Origin: Thermogemmatispora aurantia | GTDB taxonomy: Bacteria; Chloroflexota; Ktedonobacteria; Ktedonobacterales; Ktedonobacteraceae | Direction: 5' to 3' | Length of the DNA: 64,000 bases | Assembly (NCBI RefSeq): GCF_008974285.1 | Contig: NZ_BKZV01000001.1 | Coordinates: 667,319 to 731,318 of the forward strand | Shown: positions 16,956-25,196 of the stretch, one piece after another | Position numbering within the stretch: position 1 is the stretch's first letter | How the letters are laid out: each line of letters starts with the position of its first letter | Made by a program: the position numbers and the translations under genes | The notes under the pieces: model-generated | Seen by the model: the letters and a program-made list of their open reading frames with translations, nothing else | Databases searched by the model: none | What the model was told of the DNA's origin: nothing

Positions 16956-17409
16956 CAGCCTACTCCTTCCCATCGGAGGATGCTTGAGGAAATATGCTTT
17001 ATTATACAACCGTGGTTTCACTATTTTCACTTGAAAAAATAGTGGCTGCCATGCCAGTCAACGCGAAGGGGGAAGAGCAAGTAGCGATCACATCGAGAGG
17101 TTTAGCCCAGGAGCTGAGGAAAAGGAGATGCGGAGCCTCGCCAACTGATAGGTCTGTAGCGAAAGCAGTAGTCGCGTTGCAGAGCACCGGCAGGTCCAAC
17201 CAGCACCACCCAGTATTGGCAGCGTTGTGGGGAGCAGCCAGCGTGACTGCTCCCCACAAGGCCCAGCAGACGCTGTGCAGGGCCTTTGCTTCGTCAGGAA
17301 TCACGCACCAGGCTCATCGCTTTCCCTTTCCCTAGTATAATGCCTCCCTCAAGAGCGGCGCGCGCCTTTCCTGCCACACATGCTCAGCCAGCAAAAACAG
17401 CTTGCTCGC
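16956..17409. other. Gap between HNH gene and tRNA-Leu
   Basis: 454 bp. Apart from the hairpin at 17225-17259, no gene or RNA is recognised. An AT-rich stretch at 16996-17045 probably holds the HNH gene promoter. Confidence 0.45.
17225..17259. repeat. Hairpin repeat copy 2
   Basis: TTGTGGGGAGCAG (17225-17237), 9-nt loop CCAGCGTGA, CTGCTCCCCACAA (17247-17259): a 13-bp perfect stem. The inner nine pairs and six of nine loop bases match the copy at 15888-15914, on the other side of the HNH gene. Confidence 0.65.
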
Positions 17410-17426
17410 CTGGGTCTTAACAAAGA

Positions 17427-17475
17427 AGAGAGCGGAATGACGCTCTACCAGTGTAGAGGCTCACTCCGCTCTTTT
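17427..17475 (-). terminator. Terminator of tRNA-Leu
   Basis: On the minus strand AAGAGCGGAGTGA (17461-17473) pairs with TCATTCCGCTCTCTT (17426-17440), allowing one mismatch, followed by the T-rich CTTCTTTGTT. It lies 20 bases past the tRNA 3' end. Confidence 0.7.
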
Positions 17476-17492
17476 CCTCTATGGTATGGAGG

Positions 17493-17573
17493 TGCCGGTG
17501 GTGAGACTCGAACTCACAACCCTTGCGGGACCTGTTTTTGAGACAGGCGCGTATACCGTTCCGCCACACCGGC
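17493..17573 (-). tRNA. tRNA-Leu (anticodon CAA)
   Basis: Minus-strand acceptor arm GCCGGTG pairs with CACCGGC, with discriminator A. The anticodon loop CTCAAAA in a CCTGT/ACAGG stem gives anticodon CAA (reads TTG). The T arm carries GTTCGAGTC. The long variable arm (GTCCCGCAAGGGTTG region) is typical of class II tRNAs. CCA is not encoded. It has its own promoter and terminator. Confidence 0.93.
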
Positions 17574-17616
17574 TCTGGAGCCAGCAGCGACACCAGAGGT
17601 AGCTGTCCAGACTCAG

Positions 17617-17669
17617 GAAAGCTGCCAGCCCACCAGCAAGGATATCCGTTCTGCGGTCTGGCAGCTTTC
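17617..17669. repeat. 12-bp inverted repeat at tRNA-Leu promoter
   Basis: GAAAGCTGCCAG (17617-17628) and CTGGCAGCTTTC (17658-17669) are perfect inverted copies 29 bp apart. One arm abuts the -10 box of the tRNA promoter and covers the predicted start site. Confidence 0.6.
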
Positions 17670-17698
17670 AGTATACAAAAGTCTGCCGCTGGCGTCAA
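17670..17698 (-). promoter_or_regulatory. Promoter of tRNA-Leu
   Basis: Minus strand: TTGACG (17693-17698), 17-bp spacer, TATACT (17670-17675). Start expected near 17663, giving a leader of about 90 nt before the tRNA. Confidence 0.8.
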
Positions 17699-17747
17699 GC
17701 CCCGCATGAGCCAGTAGAAAACCGTGCGTTCCAGGCTCCTCTTACGC

Positions 17748-18707
17748 TCACGAGGCAAAACCAAACGGCCCGACAGCGCGATATTTCTCGTAGCGCATCT
17801 GCACCAGTCGATCGACAGGAATCTGCCTCAGCTCCTGTAAATGGTGGATGAGGGCCGTCTTAAGATTCTCCGCCGCCAGCCGATGGTTATGGTGAGCACC
17901 GCCCAGGGGCTCAGGGACCAGCTCATCGATCAGTCCCAAAGCGTACAGCTCGCGCGCGCTGATGCGCATGGCCTCTGCCGCTTGAGGGGCATAGACCTTA
18001 TCGCGCCAGATAATCGAGGCGGCGGCCTCGGGAGCGGCCACTGTATAAATACTATATTCCAGCATCAGCAGGCGGTCAGCCACACTGATGGCTAGAGCAC
18101 CGCCGCTTCCTCCCTCACCAATTACCGCCGCAATGATGGGTACGCGCAGGCGAGCCATCGCATAGAGGCTGGCCGCAATAGCGCTGCCCTGACCCCGCTC
18201 CTCATCCTCCAGGCCAGGGAAGGCCCCCTGAGTATCGACCAGGCAGATGACCGGATAGCCGAATTTCTCGGCCTGCTCCATGAGGCGAATGGCCTTATGG
18301 TAGCCCTCCGGGTGAGGCATGCCGTTGTTATGATACATCTTCTCGCGCATGCCGCGCCCCTTCTCGTGGCCGATGATCATCACTGTTTCTCCGTTGAAGA
18401 GGGCCGGGCCGCCGATGATGGCGTGATCATCGCCCACGCGGCGATCGCCATGCAGCTCGAAGAACTCCTCGCACATCAGGTGGATGAAATCAGCGGTATA
18501 GGGGCGATCCTTGTGACGCGCCACCTGAACCGTCTGCCAGGCCGTCAGACTGCGATAGATCTCCTCTGTGCGGCGACGCAGCTCGCGCTCGTACTCCTGC
18601 AACTGGACATGCTCCTCCGGACGGAGGCGCTCCCCCTTACGCTGCAGGGAGGCAATGCGCTTCTCTAGCTCCGCCAGGGGCTTCTCAAACTCAAGATCGT
18701 AGACCAT
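17748..18707 (-). CDS. accA: Acetyl-CoA carboxylase carboxyltransferase subunit alpha
   Basis: 319 aa, the normal size of AccA. With AccD it moves the carboxyl group from carboxybiotin to acetyl-CoA, giving malonyl-CoA for fatty-acid synthesis. Diagnostic segments include LEFEKPLAELEKRI at the start, FFELHGDRRVGDDHAIIGG, GHEKGRGMREKMYHNNGMP, PVICLVDTQGAFPGLEDEE and the oxyanion region VIGEGGSGGALAI. The ATG at 18707 has GGAGGAGGTCAGG directly upstream; the ORF runs open further 5' but this lies inside accD. The start overlaps the end of accD by 17 bp, so translation is coupled. Confidence 0.96.
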   Translation of the reverse strand: MVYDLEFEKPLAELEKRIASLQRKGERLRPEEHVQLQEYERELRRRTEEIYRSLTAWQTVQVARHKDRPYTADFIHLMCEEFFELHGDRRVGDDHAIIGGPALFNGETVMIIGHEKGRGMREKMYHNNGMPHPEGYHKAIRLMEQAEKFGYPVICLVDTQGAFPGLEDEERGQGSAIAASLYAMARLRVPIIAAVIGEGGSGGALAISVADRLLMLEYSIYTVAAPEAAASIIWRDKVYAPQAAEAMRISARELYALGLIDELVPEPLGGAHHNHRLAAENLKTALIHHLQELRQIPVDRLVQMRYEKYRAVGPFGFAS

Positions 18708-19677
18708 CCTGACCTCCTCCAACCTCGGCCCGCGACTGCGAGGACTGTCGGGGCAACAGGGTCGCCACCTCGACCTGGGACTGCGCCGTAGCGGAAGCCG
18801 GCTGCTGCGCCCGAGCAGCCTCTGGGACCTTATAGAGGCGCAGCAGGCGGGCCAGCGTGGCGCGCAACTCGCGCCGATGGACCACAGCATCGATCATCCC
18901 ATGCTGGAGTACAAACTCGGAATTGACTGTTCCCTCGGGCAACTTCACATGCATAAATTGCTCGATGACACGCGGCCCGGCAAAGGCAATCAAGGCCCCC
19001 GGCTCGGCCAGGATCACATCGCCGAGCATGGCAAAGCTGGCGGTGACGCCCCCCGTGGTCGGGTCAGTAATCAAGCTGAAATAGGGAATGTGGGCCTCAC
19101 TCAGGCGCGCCAGAGCGGCGACCGTCTTGGCCATCTGCAGCAGCGAATAGAAACCCTCTTGCATGCGTGCCCCGCCCGAGGTGGAAACAACCAGCACCGG
19201 CCAGCGGCGCTCCAGGCCCAGTTCGATAGCGCGCGTCACCTTTTCGCCCACCACCGAGCCCATGCTTCCGCCGATGAAGCGGAAATCCATCACCGCCAAC
19301 GAGAGCGGCAGCCCCTCGATCGTCCCGTAGCCGCGGATCGCTCCCTCATTAAGGCCGACCTTGGCCCGCTCTTCTTGCAGCTTCTCGGCATAGGACTGCG
19401 AGCGGCTCACGAAGTTTAGAGGATCGACCGACACCATCGCGGCATCTAGCTCCACGAAACTGCCGGGATCAAGCAGGAGGTTGACCCGCTCATGGGCCGT
19501 CAAACGGAAGTGATAGTTACAGCGGGAGCAGACCTTTAAATTCTTCTCCCAGTCTCGGCTATAGAGGATCTCCTTACATTTGGGGCATTTGACCATCAAA
19601 TTATCGGGAGCAACCCCCGGCCCTGAGCGCTGCTCAGGCTGCGGCCCACCGGAAGAGCCCGCCGCTTCCTTCGCCAT
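18691..19677 (-). CDS. accD: Acetyl-CoA carboxylase carboxyltransferase subunit beta
   Basis: 328 aa. The N-terminal zinc ribbon has two CxxC pairs (CPKCKE near 28 and CSRCNYHF near 49), as in bacterial AccD. The carboxyltransferase domain includes FIGGSMGSVVGEK, STSGGARMQEG and the PTTGGVTASFAMLGD motif that binds acetyl-CoA. It pairs with AccA encoded next in the same direction. The Gln/Ala/Ser-rich tail after about residue 285 is longer than usual and also contains the ribosome site for accA. Start at ATG 19677. Confidence 0.96.
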   Translation of the reverse strand: MAKEAAGSSGGPQPEQRSGPGVAPDNLMVKCPKCKEILYSRDWEKNLKVCSRCNYHFRLTAHERVNLLLDPGSFVELDAAMVSVDPLNFVSRSQSYAEKLQEERAKVGLNEGAIRGYGTIEGLPLSLAVMDFRFIGGSMGSVVGEKVTRAIELGLERRWPVLVVSTSGGARMQEGFYSLLQMAKTVAALARLSEAHIPYFSLITDPTTGGVTASFAMLGDVILAEPGALIAFAGPRVIEQFMHVKLPEGTVNSEFVLQHGMIDAVVHRRELRATLARLLRLYKVPEAARAQQPASATAQSQVEVATLLPRQSSQSRAEVGGGQDGLRS

Positions 19678-19752
19678 AACAGTACCCTCGTGTGTGTGAC
19701 GTTGCGATGCGTCGTTTATATTGCCTTTCTCTGTAGCTGCAGTTTGATTTCC

Positions 19753-20775
19753 TTATTCATCCTGGGCCAGCAGTGCTTCTACAAAGCTCTCAGGATCAAA
19801 TGGCGTTAAATCGGTGACCTTCTCGCCGGTACCAAGGAACTTGATAGGCACACCCAGGTCGTCGGCCACAGCAAAGGCAAAGCCACCCTTGGCCGTACTA
19901 TCCATCTTGGTAATGATGACGCCAGTCAGGCCAACATCTTCAGCGAACTTTCGCGCCTGCAACAGCGCATTCTGGCCCGTGGTCGCATCGATCACAATGA
20001 GCAGCTCCTGGGGTCCCTCGGGCAGGAACTTCTGTACCACCTTCCCGATCTTCTTCAGCTCCTCCATCAGATTGAACTTTGTGTGTAAGCGTCCGGCAGT
20101 ATCAACCAGCAAGACATCATGGCCACGGGAGAGGCCAGCCTGAATGGCGTCATAGACCACCGCCCCGGGATCGGAGCCGGGGTTCTGGCTGATGACTGGC
20201 ACATCGATGCGCTCACCCCAGGCTTTTAGCTGTTCGATCGCTCCAGCGCGGAAGGTATCGGCAGCCGCCAGGATGACGCGATGGCCCTCCTGCTTGAGAC
20301 GGTAGGCGAGTTTGGCCACCGTAGTGGTCTTACCTGAGCCATTGACACCGATGATGAGCATGACCGTCAGCGGCGCCTGAGTAGCAAAGCGCAATGGAGC
20401 CGCTTTGCCAAGCAGGGCCAGCAGTTCTTCGCGCAGAGCACGCCGCACCTGCGAGGTTGTACGCAAGCGCTCCTGCTCAGCCCGCTCGCGCAGGCGCTCA
20501 AGCAGCCAGGTCGTTGTGCTAGCCCCAACATCGGCTTCGATGAGGGACTCCTCAAGCTCATCCCAGAAGGTGTCAGTCACCGGCTCGTCTTGCCGGAAAC
20601 TCTCCTGCACCCGCCCGAAGAGCCGGCGCGTACGACTCAGGCTGGCCTTGAGAAAGCTCAGCCGCTGTTCGAACGCCGAGTCCGCCCCCTTCCGCTCCTG
20701 CCCTGCAACGCTCTCTTCTTGCCTGGCAGCTTCTTCTTCCTCTTTTGGTTTACGACCAAAAAATCTATTCAGCAC
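19753..20775 (-). CDS. ftsY: Signal recognition particle receptor FtsY
   Basis: 340 aa. SRP-type GTPase that docks ribosome-SRP complexes at the membrane. An acidic N-terminus ([12 protein letters not shown]) is short compared with the long A domain of E. coli. The NG domain has [15 protein letters not shown] (G1, about 143), [11 protein letters not shown] (G3, about 225) and [10 protein letters not shown] (G4, about 285). Start is GTG 20775 (MLNRFFGRK), with AAGGAG 11 bases upstream. It lies upstream of accD-accA with a 75-bp gap; they may share a transcript. Confidence 0.96.
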   Translation of the reverse strand: MLNRFFGRKPKEEEEAARQEESVAGQERKGADSAFEQRLSFLKASLSRTRRLFGRVQESFRQDEPVTDTFWDELEESLIEADVGASTTTWLLERLRERAEQERLRTTSQVRRALREELLALLGKAAPLRFATQAPLTVMLIIGVNGSGKTTTVAKLAYRLKQEGHRVILAAADTFRAGAIEQLKAWGERIDVPVISQNPGSDPGAVVYDAIQAGLSRGHDVLLVDTAGRLHTKFNLMEELKKIGKVVQKFLPEGPQELLIVIDATTGQNALLQARKFAEDVGLTGVIITKMDSTAKGGFAFAVADDLGVPIKFLGTGEKVTDLTPFDPESFVEALLAQDE

Positions 20776-21297
20776 CGTGATTTCGACTCCTTCAGGCGAT
20801 CAGAGACTTCAGCCCAATCGTTCGCCAACAGCGCACTGTGCTCTCCTTCCATCTGCCCCTCGTCTAGTTGCTCCCAGAACTGCCAGCGTGATCACTCTGC
20901 CCTGCCCCATCCGGGAAGAACAGGGGGAGGCAAGCGCTGGCTGCCCACGGTCCGGCACACAGGCAGACGACAAGAAGGGGCCAGGCCAGCAGACTGACAG
21001 ACCTCACTCGCTCCCTGCCGGTCCCAGCCATCAGCTTTCATTGTAGACGATTCTCACCTGAGAAGTAAAGGGAGGTCTAGCTCACGCGCGCTCACCGGGC
21101 AGCGAGAAAGGCAACAAGTCATTGAAGAGAGCAACAGGCAGGGATACTAGCAACGCTCGCACTTGCCTTGCTATGCGCTGTCTCAACAGCCAAACCTCGC
21201 CACAGTCGCAAGCAAGCCCTACGTGGCACGGAAGAGAGCCAAGAGCAAGGGGATTAGCCGGGCAGGAAGCGGCGGAAGAAGAGAGCGAATGGGGCGA

Positions 21298-21368
21298 ACT
21301 TGTAAGTGAGGGCCTGCTCACCTGGGACGGAGCCGTGCGGCAGGTGAGAACGCCCTCGCTTTACAAGT
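21298..21368. repeat. 71-nt long imperfect palindrome
   Basis: The arm 21298-21324 begins ACTTGTAA and ends CTCACCTG; the arm 21341-21368 begins CAGGTGAG and ends TTACAAGT. Between these the blocks GAGGGC and GCCCTC also pair. Only about four mismatches and one bulge occur in 27-28 nt arms, with a 16-nt loop. No T-tract follows on either strand. Confidence 0.8.
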
Positions 21369-21378
21369 GCGCGCTGAA

Positions 21379-21429
21379 GCTGAAAAGGCATCAGGCAGAA
21401 CAAGAGCATCGTGCCAGCGTCTTTTCAGC
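21379..21429. repeat. Second hairpin in same gap
   Basis: GCTGAAAAG (21379-21387) and CTTTTCAGC (21421-21429) form a perfect 9-bp stem with a 33-nt loop that includes GCA/TGC pairing. It starts 10 bp after the long palindrome, suggesting one joint structured unit. On the minus strand it lies downstream of the zinc-ribbon gene. Confidence 0.6.
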
Positions 21430-21574
21430 AGCTAAACACAAAGAAACCCGTTGCACGCGACCGAACCGGATCGGGGGCAGGGCAGCGGCGGGTATCCCTG
21501 TTGCCCACCACCGTAGCCATCCAGGTACTGCGCTGATTGCTCTATGGATGGGATCTTAGCGATTGGAGGCCGGT

Positions 21575-21790
21575 TCACGAGCGGCTGCCACGGTACTGAT
21601 GGAGAGAGCCATCACTAATGGGTTCATTAATGATGATATCTCCATTCCTAATCTTGATGTTGTACAGGCAAGAGGGATTGGTACAGACCCAGGCCTTGTA
21701 CTCGATAGAAGCTCCCTGGCTGCCGAAGTCCGAAAGCGGAACCAGATCACCTTCACTACATTTGCGACACCGAGGAAACGAGAATTCCAC
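21575..21790 (-). CDS. Small zinc-ribbon-like protein
   Basis: 71 aa. Two metal-binding pairs, CRKC near residue 8 and CTNPSC near 36, are separated by a beta-rich stretch (VPLSDFGSQGASIEYKAW), which fits a zinc ribbon. Start is GTG 21790 with a near-perfect AAGGAGG site 7 bases upstream, which makes it a real gene despite its size. A good promoter lies about 270 bp upstream (22053-22081), so the mRNA would have a long leader. I do not recognise the family; nucleic-acid binding is a guess from the fold only. Confidence 0.68.
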   Translation of the reverse strand: MEFSFPRCRKCSEGDLVPLSDFGSQGASIEYKAWVCTNPSCLYNIKIRNGDIIINEPISDGSLHQYRGSRS

Positions 21791-22052
21791 GAAATCGCCT
21801 CCTTCCTTCTCTCTGGAGGATTGTATTCGCCTGCCTAACCACGAGACCAGGCGAGGCTGGGCGAAGAAGTAAGCCGAGGGGGAGCCTCCGCCTCTGCATC
21901 CGCGTCCCCACAGCAGTCATACATAGTCCATGCCGCCGCTATCATACCACAGATTGTCTCTTGTGTGACACCCTCTTTCCCTATGAGGGGTCGGTTTTGC
22001 TGGGAACGGCCAATCCCAACCGCTCGCGCGTGTATCTCTTCGATACCACACG

Positions 22053-22081
22053 ATTATAACATATCTATTCGTCACACACAA
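22053..22081 (-). promoter_or_regulatory. Promoter of zinc-ribbon gene
   Basis: Minus strand: TTGTGT (22076-22081), 17-bp spacer, perfect TATAAT (22053-22058). Transcription would start near 22046, about 255 nt before the GTG start. Confidence 0.6.
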
Positions 22082-22293
22082 TTGTTTCTGCCGAAATGGC
22101 AAGCAAGAAGCAAGCGTGGCTGAGGGTCGTCAGCATCGTTTGAGGTCAGGATGGGGGCTGACGTGAACACACCTGAGCTTGCCCTCACCAGCATCCTCCT
22201 CTTGCGCTGCGCCTCCTGCTTCACTCCGCCGCCTGTTTGCTCACTCTACACATTAGCATACCAGGGAGAAGCAAGCCCTGACCCGGTCCAGGG

Positions 22294-22324
22294 AGACACT
22301 GTCTGACACTGTCAGACAGTGTCT
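22294..22324. promoter_or_regulatory. Phased palindromic operator-like array
   Basis: A 31-bp perfect palindrome: AGACACTGTCTGACA, centre C (22309), TGTCAGACAGTGTCT. It is built from three GACA-S-TGTC boxes starting at 22295, 22305 and 22315, exactly 10 bp apart and thus on one DNA face. Likely a binding site for a dimeric regulator; the regulator is unknown. Confidence 0.65.
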
Positions 22325-22764
22325 GCACCTCTCCCTCGCAGCTTTGACGGCCTGGTGGCTCCCCACGAGCGAGTGCCAGCGAAGAGCTGCCTGATGCCTG
22401 ACTGGTTAGCTAAGCCAGCTGGGTGAGGAAAATTCCCCAGAGGTGGAAATCTCTTCGCCCTCCAGTAGATTCCTGAAGGGCGCACCACTGTCTTTCGGCT
22501 CGCCAGGCGCTCTGCTCTCTGATCTCTCCGCCCGGAGACAAGGCCAGGCTTGCCTCTCGCCATCAGGCTCATGACCTCCTCGCCTTTTTTTGCGACCTTC
22601 TCTTACCCTTTGGCATGCTTTTTGCGAATCCAGAGAAATGTGGGAGCGCAAACCCTGCGCCGCACCTGGTCCTTCAGTCAGGGCGGCCCTTTCAATCCAC
22701 TGGCATCGGTTGCATGAGCAGCGTGATCAACGCGACCTCATCTGCGCCATAAGGAGCTTGAGTA

Positions 22765-23850
22765 ATGGGAGTGCGAGGAAACAAGGCAGAGACGCATCTT
22801 GGTCTGCTTGAGGTGGATGACATGACTTTTGCGACCCAGCGTCCAAAGAAGAAAGCGGGACAACCCAGGCACCCCGGCAAACGTAGCCGTCAAGCAGTCG
22901 CCGCTTTCGATGAGCCTGGCCCCTCTGATCTCGACCTGGAAAGCGAAGAGGCCGTTCTCGCTGAGCTGAGAGAAGAGGAGGACGAGGATGAGGATGGAGA
23001 GGAGACATCAGAACGCAGTGCTATCGACGACACGGTCAAGCTTTACTTGAAAGAAATCGGCTCCTATCCGCTGCTGACCGCAGAGCAGGAGTTAATGCTG
23101 GCCGAGCGCGTGGCCCAAGGCGACCTTCGTGCCCGCCAGCGCCTCATCGAGTCAAATCTCCGTCTAGTTGTTAGCATCGCCAAGCGCTACACCAACCAGG
23201 GCCTACCTCTCCTCGACATGATTCAGGAAGGGAACATCGGCCTCATGCGAGCGGCCCAGAAATTCGACTATCGCCGCGGGTTCCGCTTCAGCACGTATGC
23301 CACCTGGTGGATTCGTCAGGCCATCAGCCGGGCGATCGCCGAGCATTCGCGCACGATTCATATCCCAGTGCACGTTGTAGAACTCATTTACCGCATTAAG
23401 CGTGTGGCCCGACGCATCTATCAGGAGCAAGGCGTTGAGCCGCTGCCCGAGGAGCTAGCTGCCGAGGTAGGCCTCCCCAAGGAGCGCATTGTCGAGCTTC
23501 TCAATATCTCGGAGCAGCCAGTCTCTCTCGATGCTCCGGTTGCCGATGACGAACAGTATCACCTGGCCGACACGCTGGAGGACCCCAGCATGATGGCCCC
23601 AGAGGACAGCGAAGCACGTCAGCGACTCCATGACCATCTTCAGCAGGCAATGGAGATTCTCAATCCCCGCGAGCGGACGATTCTTGAGATGCGCTACGGC
23701 CTGCAGGATGGTTGTTCTCACTCGTTAGACGAGGTGAGCGCCCGCTTCAAACTGACACGCGAGCGCATTCGCCAGATCGAGGTGAAGGCACTGCGCAAGC
23801 TGCGCTATCCCGAGCGCTACTACGGTCTGCGCGAATTTGCTTCGCTCTGA
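22765..23850 (+). CDS. RNA polymerase sigma factor, primary (RpoD/SigA) type
   Basis: 361 aa sigma-70 family protein. After an acidic N-terminal tail ([14 protein letters not shown]), region 1.2 starts at [18 protein letters not shown]. Region 2 holds [38 protein letters not shown] split around [15 protein letters not shown] (core binding and -10 recognition), region 3 [17 protein letters not shown], and region 4 ends with [17 protein letters not shown] (-35 recognition). The order is that of group 1/2 factors; whether it is the housekeeping one or a paralogue cannot be told from this window. ATG 22765 follows AAGGAG with suitable spacing. About 440 bp upstream is the phased operator-like array. 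Confidence 0.93.
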   Translation: MGVRGNKAETHLGLLEVDDMTFATQRPKKKAGQPRHPGKRSRQAVAAFDEPGPSDLDLESEEAVLAELREEEDEDEDGEETSERSAIDDTVKLYLKEIGSYPLLTAEQELMLAERVAQGDLRARQRLIESNLRLVVSIAKRYTNQGLPLLDMIQEGNIGLMRAAQKFDYRRGFRFSTYATWWIRQAISRAIAEHSRTIHIPVHVVELIYRIKRVARRIYQEQGVEPLPEELAAEVGLPKERIVELLNISEQPVSLDAPVADDEQYHLADTLEDPSMMAPEDSEARQRLHDHLQQAMEILNPRERTILEMRYGLQDGCSHSLDEVSARFKLTRERIRQIEVKALRKLRYPERYYGLREFASL

Positions 23851-23878
23851 AAGGTAAAGAAGGAGACCGGCGAGCCGT

Positions 23879-23907
23879 CCAGCGGCGGTAGAGGCCACCA
23901 CCGCTGG
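23879..23907. terminator. Bidirectional terminator-like hairpin
   Basis: CCAGCGG (23879-23885) pairs with CCGCTGG (23901-23907), with inner GG/CC and outer AGCC/GGCT pairing. It sits between the converging sigma and prfB genes. Confidence 0.55.
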
Positions 23908-23982
23908 TCTGGCTCCGCCTAGCTCTTCTTCCACCTCTTCGCTTCGAGGATACGAGGATTCAGGAACCTGCCAGGCGTCAGG

Positions 23983-25099
23983 TTAGCGCTGGGCGCTCAC
24001 CGTCTGGTGCGCCTGCATCTGGAGGTACGCGCGAATAAAGGGATCAAGATCGCCGGCCAGGTACCCCTGGGTATCGCTGGTCTCATAGCCGGTGCGATGA
24101 TCCTTGACAATCGTATACGGATGCAAGGTGACTGTGCGAATCTGGGTCCCAAAGTCGGCCTGGACATACTCGCCCTTGAGACGCGCGACTTCCTCCTCAC
24201 GCTTGCGACGCTCCAACTCGTAGAGGCGCGCCCGCAGGATGCGCATCGCCACCTCGCGATTCTGGATCTGCGACCGCTCGTTTTGACAGGTGACTACGAT
24301 CCCCGTTGGAATATGGCGGATGCGCACCGCCGAATCGGTCTTGTTGACGTGTTGGCCGCCGGCGCCGGTCGAGCGATAGGTGTCGATATCGAGGTCTTCG
24401 GGGCGAATGGTTACCTCGATGGTGTCCTCAATATCGGGGATGACCTCGACGCGGGCAAAGGAGGTATGGCGGCGATGGGCGGCATCGAAAGGCGAGAGGC
24501 GAATGAGACGATGGGTTCCAATCTCGGAACGCAGGTGGCCATAGGCATAGCGTCCCGAGATCTCAATCGTGGCGCTCTTAATCCCTGCCTCCTCACCTTC
24601 ACTGTAATCATAGATCTGGGTGCGGAAGCGATGTCGCTCGGCCCAGCGCAAGTACATGCGCAGCAGCATCTCGGCCCAATCCTGAGCATCGACGCCGCCG
24701 CTGCCCGCATGGATGCTGAGAATAGCGTCGCGTTCATCGTGCTCGCCGCTGAAGAGCAGAGCCAGCTCAAGCTGCTCTACCTCTTGCTCTACAGCATTCA
24801 GCGAGCGCGTGACCTCAGCCTCCAGATCAGCATCCGGCTCCTCTCCTAGCAATTGCGCTAACTCCTGCAGATCCTGAAGCTGCTTCTCTAGTCTCTCCCA
24901 GGTCTCGACTTCTTCGCGCAATGCTGTGAGGTGCTGCATATGAGACTGGGCCCGGCGATTGTCGGACCAAAAATCAGGTTGGAGCGTCTCCGCCTCTAGA
25001 GCCGCAATCTGTTCTCGTTTGTGCGCCAGGTCAAAGGCGCACCATCGTTTCGTGGACTCGCCATTGCAGGCGTTCAATACGCGAGGTCAGCTCACTCAT
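23983..25099 (-). CDS. prfB: Peptide chain release factor 2 with programmed +1 frameshift
   Basis: RF2 ends translation at UGA and UAA. The frame from ATG 25099 gives 22 residues ending MVRL and then TGA (25031-25033) in the context CTT TGA C, the classical RF2 autoregulatory +1 shift site. After the shift the frame continues DLAHKREQI to the stop at 23983, making 371 aa, the usual size. The mature protein has LSPFDAAH with the SPF anticodon-like tripeptide near 203 and the catalytic GGQ (TGAGGQHVNK) near 246. The usual internal Shine-Dalgarno before the shift site is poor here (GATGGTGCG). A downstream GTG/ATG-free unshifted frame (25077) is not the real start. Confidence 0.96.
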
Positions 25100-25196
25100 G
25101 GTTGTTATTGTAGCATGTTTGTAGCCCCGACGAAAGAGCTGTTCCGTTCAGCAGACTGGCCCGAGCTGCTCTCTCGTCCCTGTAGAGACCGACGGC

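Larger units (their letters stand above)
20776..21574. other. 800-bp non-coding stretch with strong hairpins
   Basis: No supportable gene between ftsY and the zinc-ribbon gene. It contains a 71-nt imperfect palindrome (21298-21368) and a second hairpin (21379-21429). I looked for SRP RNA, tmRNA, RNase P and 6S signatures and saw none. Confidence 0.5.
21791..22764. other. 974-bp regulatory region between zinc-ribbon and sigma genes
   Basis: Divergent genes flank this gap. It holds the minus-strand promoter at 22053-22081, the long leader of the zinc-ribbon gene, the phased GACA-S-TGTC boxes at 22294-22324 and a TGGCAT-N7-GC element at 22611-22625. Other open frames here show no motifs. Confidence 0.5.

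Noticed and set aside
20776..21574. SRP RNA, 6S RNA, tmRNA or RNase P RNA next to ftsY
   Set aside because: None of the conserved cores of these RNAs could be found by eye on either strand, despite strong hairpins.
24007..24849. 280-codon plus-strand frame opposite prfB
   Set aside because: Shadow of prfB; no ribosome site and no recognisable domain.
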